DNA of 64,000 nt from Progne subis subis (GCA_022316685.1 JAKJHU010000030.1:14025360-14089359), one strand, 5' to 3'. Counted from the stretch's first letter, positions 13,552-26,020 are shown. Numbers and translations are program-made. Notes: generated from the sequence alone by a model not told the origin.

Positions 13552-13947
13552 TATGATTGTTACCCTGGTTTTTCTGAGTTTTTTATAGCCTTTTGAATTT
13601 TCATAAAATGGAGTCAGATCTTTAGTTACTGTACAATATTAAGAGCAGTTTCTACCTTTTTCCCACATATGTAACATAAACAAATCCTTTGTTTTTCATT
13701 CTCTGTCCTTTGTTTGCATATTTCTAACCTGAAAACAATTGTAACTGACAGTTGGTCTGGCCACTGAGGCTGAGGGGTGTTTAACCCCAGAAGCCAATCT
13801 TTAGCCAGACCCACAAATGTATAAAAGTAAGAAATAAACAAGGAGGCTCTCTCTCTGCCCTGTCTCAGCCTTGAGCTGGCACGGAGAAGTCTCTGCCCTG
13901 TGAAAATCTCTCGTGCGACTGCTTTGCGTGTCTCGGTGACATATGAT
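13552..13947 (+). mobile_element. Solo LTR of an endogenous retrovirus with 6-bp target-site duplication (copy A)
   Basis: The LTR proper runs from 13558 to 13941 (384 bp), starting TGTTACCC and ending GGTGACA, so it has the canonical TG...CA ends. It is flanked on both sides by TATGAT (13552-13557 and 13942-13947). A 6-bp duplication is typical of class II (ERVK-like) elements. Promoter-like TATAAAA is at 13820-13826 and a polyadenylation signal AATAAA at 13833-13838, which set the orientation to plus. No internal gag, pol or env region is next to it, so this is a solo LTR left by LTR-LTR recombination. It is clearly homologous to the LTR at 27237-27618. The family name could not be assigned. 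Confidence 0.9.
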
Positions 13948-14143
13948 TCCTGTGTTCAAATTACTCCAGGTAGGCTAGCGTTGCTCTCTGTTAATGAAAT
14001 ACCATGTAGTTTCTAGGAAATGAGAAACCAGCGAATTTTAGAGCATTTAAAAAAAATTGCCTTAAATGGATTTTACTTTACTTACTGCAGAGTTCCTGGT
14101 CTGTTATAGTATTGTCAAAAACACGGTTGAATCACTGATGCTT

Positions 14144-14299
14144 TCATAGAATCATCAAGGTTGGAAGAGACTTTTAAAATCAGTCAGTCCAACCATCAGC
14201 CCAGCGCTAGCCCTGTAACCCCTCATCCATTAAACCACATCACTCAGAACCAAATCTGGACACCTCTTCAACACCTACAGGGATGGTGTTTCTGCCAAC
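14144..14299 (-). mobile_element. CR1 LINE 3' fragment
   Basis: The sequence begins with the reverse complement of the CR1 terminal repeat (TCATAGAATCAT), followed by the 'aaggttggaagagac' segment and the usual downstream 3'-UTR words ending near 'cctacagggatggtg'. The element is therefore on the minus strand with its 3' end at the left. Only the last 150 bp or so survive, a typical 5'-truncated avian CR1 insertion. It lies about 200 bp right of solo LTR copy A. Confidence 0.85.
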
Positions 14300-17200
14300 A
14301 ATATGGCTGATTATATTTTAGTCATAACTGGCAAAGTGACCACTGCTTTAAAAACAATAAAAAAAATTCATTGCAGGAGTACCTAGCTGACAGCATTCAG
14401 AAGGAAAAATATTTCCTTCAGTTTTCATGTTAGAGCTTTTCATGCAACAGCTCAGCCTAGTCCCAGCTGAATCTTCAGTTGTGGCCCTATACAGAGCTTA
14501 AATAGAACTATCCTCATGCTAGATATCTTGTCAAACCAAACATGTATGTGCAACACTCATGTGTAATAAGGCTACCATTATTTTGCAGCACTCTTTTGAA
14601 TATAAGAATAGTTTAGCCATGAAATAAGTGTGGTACAGCTGTCATGAAGTTGAACTACAGTTCAATAAACATGGGTAGGAAAGGAAACAAAGGTTTCTAC
14701 AAGTAACGTTCACTGACCTTCATTGCTTTCAAACTTGAAAAACTTCATGTTTAATGAGATACTCTGTCTGTCTCCTCAGAGTGGTTTCTGTCTCCCTAAA
14801 GCCCTGAGCCACCTGATATTCCTTCTCCCTCCTAGATATGGTAGATGGAGATGGTCTTATGATTACCCTCAAGTATTTAGAATGAGCTGCAAAATATTAA
14901 TTTAAGCTGTCAATTAACTGATTGAATGATCATTGACCATTATGATCCTGAAGTTACTAAATTGTATTCATGCCTTGGGTGTAATTTTGATGGGTGAGAT
15001 TCATAAGAGTGGTTTGGCAGATTGGTCTCCACAATGGAGAACACAATGGCCACAGATCCATTCCTCTCAAGGAATGGAGTGAAGATGTTGTACGTGCAAA
15101 TCAGGCAGATTAAATAACAAGTTCCACATATGTTCACTGAGTATCTGGGGAGCAAGGGTATGGTCAGTCAGTGCTGGCAGCCGGAGCCATTGCTCCTTCT
15201 CCCAGCTTCAGCAGCCATCTCATGCTAGGTATCTGCTGCAAGAAACCAAAGAAATGAAAAGCTATTGGCAGCATGAATAAATTTCTCCATGGAAAAGTTT
15301 TTCCTAAATGATAGTCTGCCTCTTATCTGTCTTCAGATAACAGAGAAGCACAGTGGAAAATCCTGTATTACAACAGCTTCTCAGTCCTGACACTGCTTTG
15401 TTAAGTCAGACCACTAATGGCTAATGCCTAGACAATGAATCAAAGCAGTTTCCTGCATAAGGTATTGGATGAACTCAAATAATAAATAAGTATGTAAAAT
15501 TCATGGGTTTTTTATGAATCATTATGGGGAAAAATGGCTAATATTGCCAGGTAGCTCATTTATAATGAATAATTTGATTAGCTCCACATCTGGGTTTCCT
15601 GGCTTTTTTTCAGGGTAAGAAAGACAGCTGGCCTGTCTTGAAAGAGTGTTTTAATGAAGAGTTCTTTATTAATATTATGGGGTTTTTAGGTGTTTTGTGT
15701 TAATACTTCAAACATGCATTGCTGGCAATATGAGCATGGCCTAGTTTTTTAATGCAAAATATCATGTTTCCAAGTATTTTCTAAAAGCCCGAATTACCAC
15801 AGTTTCTGTTGGGAAAAAAGAAAGGAGGAGGGAATTAAATAAACAAAAGCACCTGGCAACCTCAGTTGTTGGTGTAGAACAGGCAAGTCTTGCAAAAGCA
15901 CTTAAACTGAGTGTGTTTTTTCCAAAGTTAATGAGTACAGTTGTAATAAATATCAACAGTAACTCTCCTGATCAAAAGCTGGAACCAGCAAGACTCTAAA
16001 TGCCTAGAGTGGAGGAAAGAAAATGGAGAGTAAATACATCAGTCTAAAAATCTACATGTCATTTAAAGATATTTGAGATGGATAGTTTAAACATGGTACA
16101 ACTTTACAGACTGCAAACAGACATATTTTTATTTGCCAGAGTTGGTGTGAAAAAGCAATGGTGTGCTTGGAGCAAAGTAGCCACTGGAATAATGTATGGA
16201 ACAAGCTATCACTAGAGAAGTAAATCACAAATAACCTACAAAAGGAGAATAGAATAAAGATAATGGGAGTCAGAAGAATTTACAAAGTTACTGTGAGATG
16301 GTAGTCCCAGAATCTGGGAAGGTCTGGGACCTTCTGCCTGGTGAATTACGAAGTAAATATGTCCTCAGTACTTATGGCTAGAAATGCTGCAGTATTCTTG
16401 TGTTTTGAGGAAGAATGTGTTATTTTTTTGAGGGATAATCACAAAGTCTGGTAGGTGAATGAAGCCAGGTGCTCCAGCAGCACATAACGAAGTAGAGGAC
16501 AGCAGTTCAAGAACACATGGATCAGATGTGAAGTACAGAGGGGCCAGGAGCTTCGGGTGTCAACCGCAGCACAGGAAGAGCACGGTGGGCACAGGAGAAA
16601 GCACTGCGGGGTTCATCTCGTGAATGCTGCCAGCAGTGAAGTCTGATCTCGGTGGCAAACAGCAGGGGCCAGCTATTTATTCAGGGAGTCTCAGGCAGTT
16701 CAAATAGATTGCTGATAGAAAGGCATGAATAAACCACCATTTGGCTCAGTGCCATGAATTTCACTTTGTTGAAGGTTTGAGTTGAATAACTCCTCCAAAA
16801 CAGGCTGCTGGATTTAGACAGTGATTCCTTGTATGTAAGGTACTTAGTTGAAAGGAATTGAAATGGTAGGGAAGAATATGCCAGAGATGGACTGAAACCA
16901 CAAATTTTGATTTGCATCCAACTTTAGAGTTTTCTAAACCAGACAATGGCCTTCCATAGAAAGAGAAAGTGTTTTTTCTATCTGCCATGTCCCACAAACA
17001 CAGGTTATTCAAAGTGTGATGTGAACACCAACAATTCAGTTAATGCATCATTCAAGAAAACAGCTATCACTTACTGGTGTCAATTTTTTAATCTGAGTTT
17101 GGAATATGAAAATGTAATTTGCCTGTTGACATATACTCATGATTCATCAGAGTTTTGTATGAGCTCTACAGCAGCAGAAATTTTGCCATTGGTTTCACTA

Positions 17201-18950
17201 ATTCAGAATTTTATCCTGTAAAACCAAAGATCATGGATAGTAACTGTTTCTGACCGGTAGCATTTCACATTTGGTTTCTTGACCTTCTTTTGGTTGTGAC
17301 TTTATTTCTAACTGTTCCCTCTTCTTACAGGTAAAAGAACGTAACTGGCTTAAAACTGGCTTCCAGTCTGCATCCGTAATAAAACTTCTCTCCACTCAGA
17401 CTGTTAAGAAATCCAAGCTATCATTTTTTTCTTCCGGTTATGGAAGATTGTGTTCTTTATTTCCTCCAATCACCTCTGATTTTATAGCACGTTGTCTCAA
17501 AGAATAATGGTAAGAAACCTGTGAAGGAAGAAACCAGGTAATATTTCTGAGGGAGACTTGTCACTAAGGTCAACACTGCATGTTATTTTACCTGTAATTC
17601 ATTTTGCCTTGTGCGCATGGGAAGGAACTGAGGAATGCAAAAATCAAGGGTTTATTCTGACTCCAGTGATGATAGATCTCATCTTTGTGCAGTTGTTGAT
17701 GCACTAATGTTTTTGTGACTTGACTTAATGATATTCCTCCTAACACCAAAAAGTGTTTCTTGAGAATTTTTGTGTTCAAGTCTTGGAATGAATTTTCCAG
17801 TTCTATTTACTTCTCAAGATGCCCTTATACAAAAGCTAAGTATTTTAGTACATTAATTTTCCTAAAATTGTGTGAGCTGAGGAAGTTTCTGCAGTCAAAG
17901 GCAAGGCTTTAATTATAAAACCCATGATAACGGAGCCTGTGGATTCTGAGGTGATGTTAGTTGCCAGTGTAATCCTCTCCATTATTTTGAACATACAAAA
18001 ATAATTGCCTCATTTTTTTCTCTGTGCAAATGTAGCTCATGCTGACAGAGTAGCCCCTCTTTGTTTCCAGAAATATCCAGAAAAATACCAGAAATAGCTG
18101 TTAACCTTCCCTAAAATAGTTACTGTAGGGTTAAATGGCTTCAAAACTTGAAGTTTGAAATTAACAGCAGTTTACAATATCCTTCACTTGTACGATTTTT
18201 TATCTTTTTTACTTTTGCCCTTTTACAAAAACCCCACAGACTTTCTGGGAACTACTGACCTACAGCTTTGAGGAGCAAATTCTTTTTTTGTATTTCATTA
18301 CATGAAAAAATGGGCAGAGTTTGATGGTGTAACTTTTGAAAACAATTTTATTTGCTGTGGGCAAATACAGGCAAAATTTTTGGAGGTAAGCTGCCTTCAT
18401 AACTACTTGTATCTACTGAGCCAGTTTCTGATTTTCACGGGTCTTAACTTTTTGCATAAAAATAGGAAAGAGTGTTTTGTCTTTTCAAAGGACAGAAAGA
18501 ATTAAAAGAATTAAAGTCTTCCAAAGAATCAGTAGAACTACAACAAGCTCCGACTTGTAGTGACAATCCTGGATACTGTTTGTCTATCTCCATTATTATT
18601 GAAGGACTTCCATTAAAGCTATGAGGTGTTAGCTCTGATAGAAGTCTCACAATAACTGAATAAAATTAAAAAAAAATGAGGATTTTTGGGCTTCATTTCT
18701 GTTGAAGCATGTTTTCAACATATTATTTGATTTCTAAACCATATCCAAAGAGACAAAGTGCCAGAACAATAAAACATTCTTCCTTGCTTGCAGAACAAAT
18801 TGCCTCTCACGGCAAAATGTTGAATGCAGTTGAAGCTTATCCTCAGCATGTTCTGGGGATCTGTGGAGAAGAAAAGACTCAAAATAGAAACATGTCTGAG
18901 CAGAAGAACAGTACTAAGGCAGGGATAGTTGGTAAGGAGGAGAAACCAAA
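14300..18950. other. Unique non-coding sequence with one exon-like spot
   Basis: I recognise no repeat family here. A strong 3' splice-site-like sequence lies at 17305-17330 and is described as a finding (17331-17509). Elsewhere I see only short random frames. The segment 16480-16680 has more CpG and G than its surroundings but shows no recognised gene. Confidence 0.45.
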
Positions 18951-18954
18951 TCAT

Positions 18955-19005
18955 TGGCCCTGATCCGACTTCCCTTCAAGTCAGTAGGAAGACTTGTGAA
19001 CTTCA
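18955..19005. repeat. Possible relic of an ancient amniote repeat
   Basis: The stretch resembles a very old dispersed amniote motif of the type 'ggccctgatcc...ttcaagtcagtagg', which recurs in reptile and bird genomes. Similar short words occur near 23584, 30671 and 63511. The match is degenerate and I cannot name the family; treat as tentative. Confidence 0.3.
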
Positions 19006-21479
19006 CTCTGTGGAAGTGAATTTTTATGTTCAAAAGTACTACTCAAGGCAGAGAAACTGTGAAAGCCCTCTAAATACAGTAAAAATAAAAGTAAGTGGAA
19101 AGAGAACCTCCCCGCATCATATAATTTTTTTTTTCATTCTTCAGTTTCGTCTGGCTGACATTTAATACTGTTTATTATTAGCAGAGATTCTGCTGTAGCT
19201 CTCGGTTTTAGGTCATGAGCAGGTCTAATGCAGAGCATTTGTCACTAGACCATAGCAGTTGAAATTCAATTAAAAATTGACATTTGACCAGAATCAGGAA
19301 CAGAAATGCACTGATATTCCACAGTATTCTGTCTTCAGAATACTGACCCAGGCACAGCAAAATGTGAGACCACAACAGCTCCAGTGTGACACTACCTGCA
19401 GCATCAGCTGCAAACTAGGAGAGAATAATTTAAATAAATAAGACTCACATCTGGTGCCAAGCAAAGACTGTCCTGCGCACTTTTTATTCCAAGACCGCAG
19501 TAAATAGAATGTGGAGAAACTCAGGAATAAACAAAGAATGAAAAAGTCAGACCACAGGTCCAGCTGGATAAGTAGCCCAGTTGTTTGGACTAGAGGATAA
19601 ACCCTTTTACATTGCACAATGCATTGCTGTTTAAACCACCCAGCTCCCAGGGGCTGCCTTTCTGTTTCAGTGTACAGTGAACTGGGGTGACTGGTGTGCA
19701 GATACCCTTTGCTACATTGTGTATGTGCAAGAAGTGGGAGATTCCCAAAACTACTGCAGTTGGCTTTGGAGTTTTCTTCTTTGGTTGGGTTTTTTTTTTG
19801 AGAAACAGAAACATGGATGGGAGGAACAATAAAACTAAATTATTTGAGACATGGATAGGAAGTTTACTATTTACATGGCTAGGAAACATAACTGGAACTC
19901 AGGAAATGGCCAATCATTCCAGACTTCTTTGAGAAGCTGTAGAAAACTGGAACACTGACAGCAGCAGGAATCTAGACAAATGGTACAAGGTTCAATGAAA
20001 ATGTCTCTAACATCCTTACATGTGGGTTTCGTTTGGTTTGGTTTTTTGTTCCTCCGTAGATTTTTATATATTTTGGAAGAACCGGATTTTTTCCTGTGTA
20101 AATTATTTTGCTTGGTTGGTTGATCTGTAGGCATGAAAAAAATACTAAGTATATCTTCACAATAGGTGGTGAATACTCCCAAAAGTTTCATGTAGTTAAA
20201 CACTGTATGATTTGAGGTTTATTACTAGAGACCATCCAACATTTAAGCCAATGTGACAGACTATGCGTGAAGGACCTCACAGAAGTTGGTTAGGTCCAGA
20301 CATATTTTAATGTAATATTGTCAGCATGTGTTGTTCTCTCAAAGTAAAACATTCTATTAAAGTTACTGAATCCCAGTGATGCTTCTGTTTAGAAGATGTC
20401 TTCTAAATATTATATGCAGAAAAAAGTCCAGATCTAAATTTTTAATAATGTTTTCTATCAAAAACCAGTTATATCAACTGATTCTGCTCCACAGAACAAC
20501 CAAGGGGCTTAGTTTTCCTTCCAATATAGAAAAAGTTTTTAGCCCTGCAAGCTATAGCACAATTGTCCTTGCATGGTCACTCCTTGACCTGCTGTCAAAT
20601 GTAAAATCAAACACCTGTGGCAGATACTTAAGACTATGTGTGTGCCCCTGTTGATCCATCTGCAATATATTACAACCTAATTTATTACTATGGGTGGTTT
20701 TCAAAGGGGATTCATTAGACAAAGTCCATTGCACAGTTAAAAAACTGTTTTTCTTCCCACTGTTCTAATTTTCTCTTCTTCTCAGGTTTCTGTTTCTTTT
20801 TATGCCATGCCAGGGATATTAAGTGCTTGTGAGACACTGTTTGGTCCAAAACCAGTCAGTCTGTTCTGGGCAATTAATGTGGGTGGCGAGCAATATCTGA
20901 CCCAAATTTTGTGGGTTGGATAAACTGTAAGAAGTGGTTAATTATCTTCTACAGACTATATCGGTTTAACGAGGGGTGGAATTTCTCATTTATACAGAAT
21001 AAAGCCATGAGTTCTGGCATTGTCCTGAAAGGAACCAAGGGATAACTGTCTCTTAAAGGAACAAGAATTTTCACAGAGCTGTCTGAAGCTTAGGCCATGA
21101 CTTGGTTTGGAAGGCCATATCAGGCTCTGATAAGAGCTGATAATACAGATTACTGTGTTCTAGGGATACAGTCAGGGGAAGATATACCTTACTAAGATAA
21201 AGTTCCTGATCCGGGTTTTCCTTTGGGTTTTTTTGTCTTTTCAAGACAAGAGGTAAGAAAACAGCTACAGTTTTCCGTGATAGCAGTTTTTAGCTTTGTG
21301 GGTTTATTGATTTTTGTAATATATAAAAGTTTGTAAAGAAAGTAAGGAGAATAAGGTTTGCTTCTTCTAAGTCTTTTCTCTGCTCAAAGTAAAGCCATCT
21401 CATCTGGTCCACGCTGTCTGAGATACGAAACAATGGATGTGTTTGTACCTGGGCTGCAATTGCTGAAAATTTCCTTCCT
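19006..21479. other. Unique non-coding sequence; minor GT/T-rich tracts
   Basis: Short low-complexity tracts occur at about 19770-19800 and 20028-20050. A strong acceptor-like site at 20760-20785 followed by an open frame is reported as a finding. No known repeat or RNA gene is seen. Confidence 0.45.
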
Positions 21480-21504
21480 GAATAATATCTGAGTTGAGTT
21501 GCAT

Positions 21505-21523
21505 GTTCACTATTATAGTGAAC
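21505..21523. repeat. Perfect short inverted repeat (9-bp arms)
   Basis: GTTCACTAT and ATAGTGAAC flank a single T, giving a near-perfect palindrome. Immediately to the right, the word 'tatagctcac' occurs three times between about 21527 and 21575 in AT-rich DNA. This is a small cluster of direct and inverted repeats, with possible hairpin or cruciform potential. Confidence 0.8.
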
Positions 21524-21599
21524 ATTATATAGCTCACATTAGATTATATATATAGCTCACTATATAGCTCACATTATGTTATATGTGAGCACTTCTGCT

Positions 21600-24109
21600 T
21601 TTCTCTAAGGAAACCCTCAGATGCTGCTTCTTCATACCACAGATTGGCAGTTTATGGAGAAATCCAACTGCCAAATCCAACAGCTAAATCATCAAGTTGA
21701 GAGCTTAGAGTCTGTTGTGATGCGGTTTTGGAAATACTTTCTTTTCTTTTTCCTTCTGCCACCCTGGGCACTGCTACACCAAATAAAAGTTTCTGTCATT
21801 TAAAATACAATCACAAAGTTCACGATACTTAGCTCCAAGTTGTCACTTGAGGTTTTAATGATGAAAATTTTTTGACATTTTGTGAGAAGTTTCAACTTCC
21901 GCCTGAAGAAACCCCTCCGAGGCTAAATGTCAATGATATTTGAAAGAGGGTGTCTGGTTTATTGTAAGACTGTTTGATTTAGATCAAGCTCTTCGGTGTA
22001 AGTGAAGCTGCCTCATCTGGGAAAGGAAATTACTTAAAAGTGATGTAACAGTTCTGACAGGGAGTCAGACAGTGGGAGACGCATATAACTGGTTTGTCTT
22101 GTGCTGCATTTAATTGGGCTCCCTATTAACTCATCAGATGGTGAAAGGGAAAACAGCATTCCATAACAGCTTTTAGTCGCTAGAGATGAAGAAATAAAGC
22201 GTAATGATGCAAACAGGAATTTTCACCTTACCATTACAGCCAGCACTTTCCCTGACAGCAGAGCTTCCCTGACTCAGACATGTGTTAGGGAAACCAGGAG
22301 AAACACCAATGAGCTGTGAGTCCCCACCCTGCTCATGACACAGGGAACATCTCTCTCCTTCCCCTGTCTGGGAGGAGGCTCATTTCTGAAGAAAATGGCC
22401 CAACATCTAAGGGATGACTGATTCCTCCAGACGCAAAACTTTTCGTGTTTCTTGTGTTAAAAAAGACACTCCCAAATGGCTCCCCCTTACACTCCTCCTG
22501 CAGCCAGATGTGTGCTTCCACATAATTGCAGGATGATGTCTCCAACAGGGAGCCCTGCTGATGGACTTTCCGATAACCAGTGCAATTTTCTGGCCAGTGT
22601 GTGTCTTGACCACAGTCTTCATCAATCGAGTGTGTCAGGGAGCCCTGAAAGGCGTTGCTGCAGGTACTGCCTGTACCTACTGGAAGGCAACACAGTCCCC
22701 TGATGCTTCTCAGCCCCTGGGCATCCTGCTGCCCCACAGGTCCTCATTGCTTGCCCCAGCTCCACACTGCCTGTGGCACTTGTGACTAAATTGCTTGGTG
22801 AGTCTTGAATCATAGAAAATGTACCTGAAGCTTGGGTATTAATTTAAGAAAATTCTTCTGCCTTCATCTTCAAAATTTATGGTGTGTCTTGATAACCCCA
22901 TAATGTAAAGATGGAAGTAATCTAAGGTGTCCAATAACTTTTACTTCAGAAGATGACGTTTGGAGCCTGGCTCAATGGCCTGAATATAGGCACCAAGTAC
23001 CATTTTAGTGATTTCATGACTTTTTCCAAACCAGATGCTGTCCTGTGAGGATGGAAGTTTCCCACAGGTTTTTGTCGCATCTGCCTTGATATCCCAAGCA
23101 CTTGGATGACACTGTATGTATCTTTAGCCAACTGGATTCCTCCATTCTGTGTTTAAAACTGTCTAAGTAAACATCTGCTTGGAAGTAAAAATATTCTGGA
23201 ATGATTCCTCCTCTTCCTTGGAGGCCCAAGGCACCACAGACATGCAGATGTGGTAGGTTACAGGGGAGCTTAGGAGAGAAAGAAGTGATCAGTGAAACTG
23301 GAGACTGCACAATGAAATGGATGCATGCTCTGTTTCAGCTCCAGTCAAGGCTTAGTTCAACCACATGGCAGTCATATCACCGGTGAACTGTAGAATTTCT
23401 GGTGCTTTTGTACAACTAGAGTGCCAAACCAGCCAGCAGCCACTGCAGTCCTATTGTGCAAGGTATGCAAAGATCATGAGGTGATGGACAGCCTCTACCT
23501 CAGCCTTTTGACTATATCCATAGTGGGACAGGGAGGAACAAAGGGAGGAAGGCTTATAAGCAGAAATATTTAGGTACCTCAGTCCCATTGAAATCAGTAG
23601 GGAACTTGTTTCAGTACTTTAGTGACTTAGATCTCCTGGTTTTTATTATAGATCTCACCCTCGGCCATGACCTGTGGATGTATGGCAAGCATCTCAATTT
23701 TAACTGCTCTTAACCAATCTGGACCAGCTGTGTGATGTAGTTGAATTTGGCTTGGAATCTGAGCCCGTGATGTTGATATCCATCCATCAAATTTATAGGA
23801 GCTGCTGGACTGTAGGGATGTTGTTTAGAACTTGCCTGTCCCTGTCAGATATCAATGCAATGTAAAAAAGTAGTAAGGATGTGAATGGCTAAAAAAGATG
23901 AAATGTGTCAGGCTTAAGTGCCAATAGATATCCTACTGTAATTATGAATAAATAATAACTTCTTTCTCAAGAGATACGCTTTCTGTAAGTAGCAGGGGAA
24001 ATTCTGGTGCATTTCCTGCTCCAGCTGCTCTCTCGTCTTTCTGTGAGATGCAAGTTATGGAGATTGTGTTACACACTTTACATTATGGACATAAACTAAG
24101 GGCAATATG

Positions 24110-24112
<3 letters not shown>
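21600..24112. other. Unique non-coding sequence, no gene recognised
   Basis: A minus-strand frame of 134 codons (22333-22737) is the longest here, but plus-strand frames overlap it and it has no recognisable domain. The segment around 22085-22240 is high-complexity with several homeodomain-like TAAT words and could be regulatory, but this is only a guess. No recognised repeat is present. Confidence 0.45.

Positions 24113-24173
<61 letters not shown>
24113..24173. repeat. Uninterrupted run of 61 T
   Basis: The run is pure T on the plus strand. It could be a long poly(A) tail of a minus-strand retroposed sequence whose body lies to the right, but no recognised retroposon body or target-site duplication is visible. 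It could instead be an expanded homopolymer. Homopolymers of this length are prone to sequencing and assembly error. Confidence 0.9.
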
Positions 24174-24176
<3 letters not shown>

Positions 24177-24316
24177 TCTGAACCACTTCCCAGAGAGGGA
24201 TCTACAGGCCTCAGGGGACTGACACATTCTCCTTAATTAATATCTCTGTTCACCCTGGGCCCAATTGCTCATTTGTTTCTCTCTCTTCCCAGCAGAGTCA
24301 AGGAACCGCCACATGG

Positions 24317-24989
24317 GGCATTGTCCTAGGGTAACTTTATGATGCTTGTATCCCCAATCGTCTGTTCTGTTTGTGCTGTATATTGAGTCCTGTGCCTTTA
24401 AGACTGGTTCTAAGAGCAAGGAGAAGCGCGGAGTTTGTTTTGAGAAAACTGCCTGACTCCTCCACATTCTTCTCTGGATGGGGTGTTCGGCCGAGGCTTG
24501 GAGAGACTGCAGCACAGAGATCTTTTTGCTTTTAGTTAGTTTCAGCTAGCTAGGGCAGAGAAGTTCCCTGGACTGTCTTTTTTTTTCTTTCTTTTTTCTT
24601 GGAACTGTTTAAACCTGCTCTGGACTGAAAACCAGGGGAGCACTGGGGGCTGCACCTGCGGCCCACCGGGGCCTGGAGCTCGGCATTTTCCAGCAGCGCC
24701 GGAGGGACTGGGACTGAGGAGAGACTGAGAGAGAGCCGAGCTCCACCCACGGCAAGGACTTTCTCAATTTGCCATCTCACTCCAGAACGAGAGGTTTTAT
24801 TGTTTCATATTATTCATTCTTTATACTTGTATGCACTTTATTTGTTTAGTAAAATAGTTTTTTCCACTTTTCTCCACAAAGGTTTTTTTTTTCGGACTGG
24901 TTGGAGGGAGGGGCCACTTGGGTTTGCTTCCCAGAGGGATCCTATACAGGGGTTTTCCCCCAAATTTGTCTCCAAACCAGGACAGGCAT
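24317..24989 (+). mobile_element. Solo LTR, ERVL-like, with 5-bp target-site duplication
   Basis: The LTR runs from 24322 to 24984 (663 bp). It begins TGTCCTAGGG and ends AACCAGGACA, so its termini form an inverted repeat (TGTCCT/AGGACA) with TG...CA ends. GGCAT flanks it at 24317-24321 and 24985-24989. A 5-bp duplication is the usual pattern for class III (ERVL) elements, and the start and end words match my memory of avian ERVL LTRs. The plus orientation rests on that memory. No internal retroviral region is adjacent, so it is a solo LTR. It is more GC- and CpG-rich than its surroundings, which accounts for the open frames found inside it. Confidence 0.88.
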
Positions 24990-26020
24990 AAAGAATCTGA
25001 AGCCCATCCCCATATTTCTGGAATATGTTAATAATAAACCAAGCATTAAGGATTGTAGATTATTTCTTTTCAAGCTCCTGTGCTGCTTTCTCAACCCTTC
25101 TGCACACTGACAGTGACACCAGCAGCATGAACTCGCTGGTGATGGCACATGTGGTACTTCCGTGTGTCTAGCTTGTGTTCTTCACTGTGACCATAGCTAC
25201 CCACAGGCAGAAAGTTGTGTTGTCTGTGATTTCTGTGTGCGCTGAGGAGCAGTTATATGTCACATGGGCCCCTCTGGCAGAACAGCCCACACCAAGTATT
25301 CTCTCAATGCTGCAAAGAAACCATAAAATTCTGCTGCAGGAAATCCCATGCTCCTTTGGCTTGAATGCTTAGCAGCTATTCAGGGTTTTTCTGTGTCATG
25401 TTTCTTTTGGGAGGAGGAGCTGATAGAGTCATGCAGAGTCTTTGTGCAATCTGATTTATTTGCCAGAAGTGTGAGCCAGGTCTCCTTGCTTCACAAAATA
25501 AATAAAAAATAAAAGCAGGAGGTGGTTTCCTCACTGAGAAATCCAAACGCGCCAGAAACATTTTGCCTGATTTTTTCAAAATTCAGTGTTTTGCATCTCT
25601 AGCCTTTTTCTGGCTTTGTCTCTCACAGCTCTCTGCTTCCAGAGTCACGGTTGGTCCAACAAAAATCCTTTCATCCCATGTAGCTTAGCTTCTCTCAGCC
25701 ACTGCTGTAATGATTGGTACCTTTGGCAGGGACTTCAGTTGTCTCAGTTACCTCTGCTCCAAAGAACATTTTCTGTTCCTTCCTTTAAGTCTCAGAGCTT
25801 TTTCCAGAAGATACACTTTTGTCACTATAGGAGTGATGAAGAATAGTCTTACGGCATATGTTAGAAAAGAATCAAATTTGATCATTGCAGTTTCTTTAGG
25901 TTCTGTAATATATGAATACATCCCTCAGGTTGACAGTTTGATGGGAGCTTTAAAATCTTGCAGAAAACCAGTGAAGTCAAGGATGCAAATTCAGTTTCCA
26001 GAAGACTGCATCAAGCTTCA
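24990..26020. other. Unique non-coding sequence
   Basis: I see no recognised repeat or gene. Open frames to about 130 codons near 25586-26108 run into the following GT-rich tract and have no domain-like features. Confidence 0.45.

Noticed and set aside
22333..22737. Minus-strand 134-codon frame
   Set aside because: Overlapping plus-strand frames are equally open, and no family is recognised.
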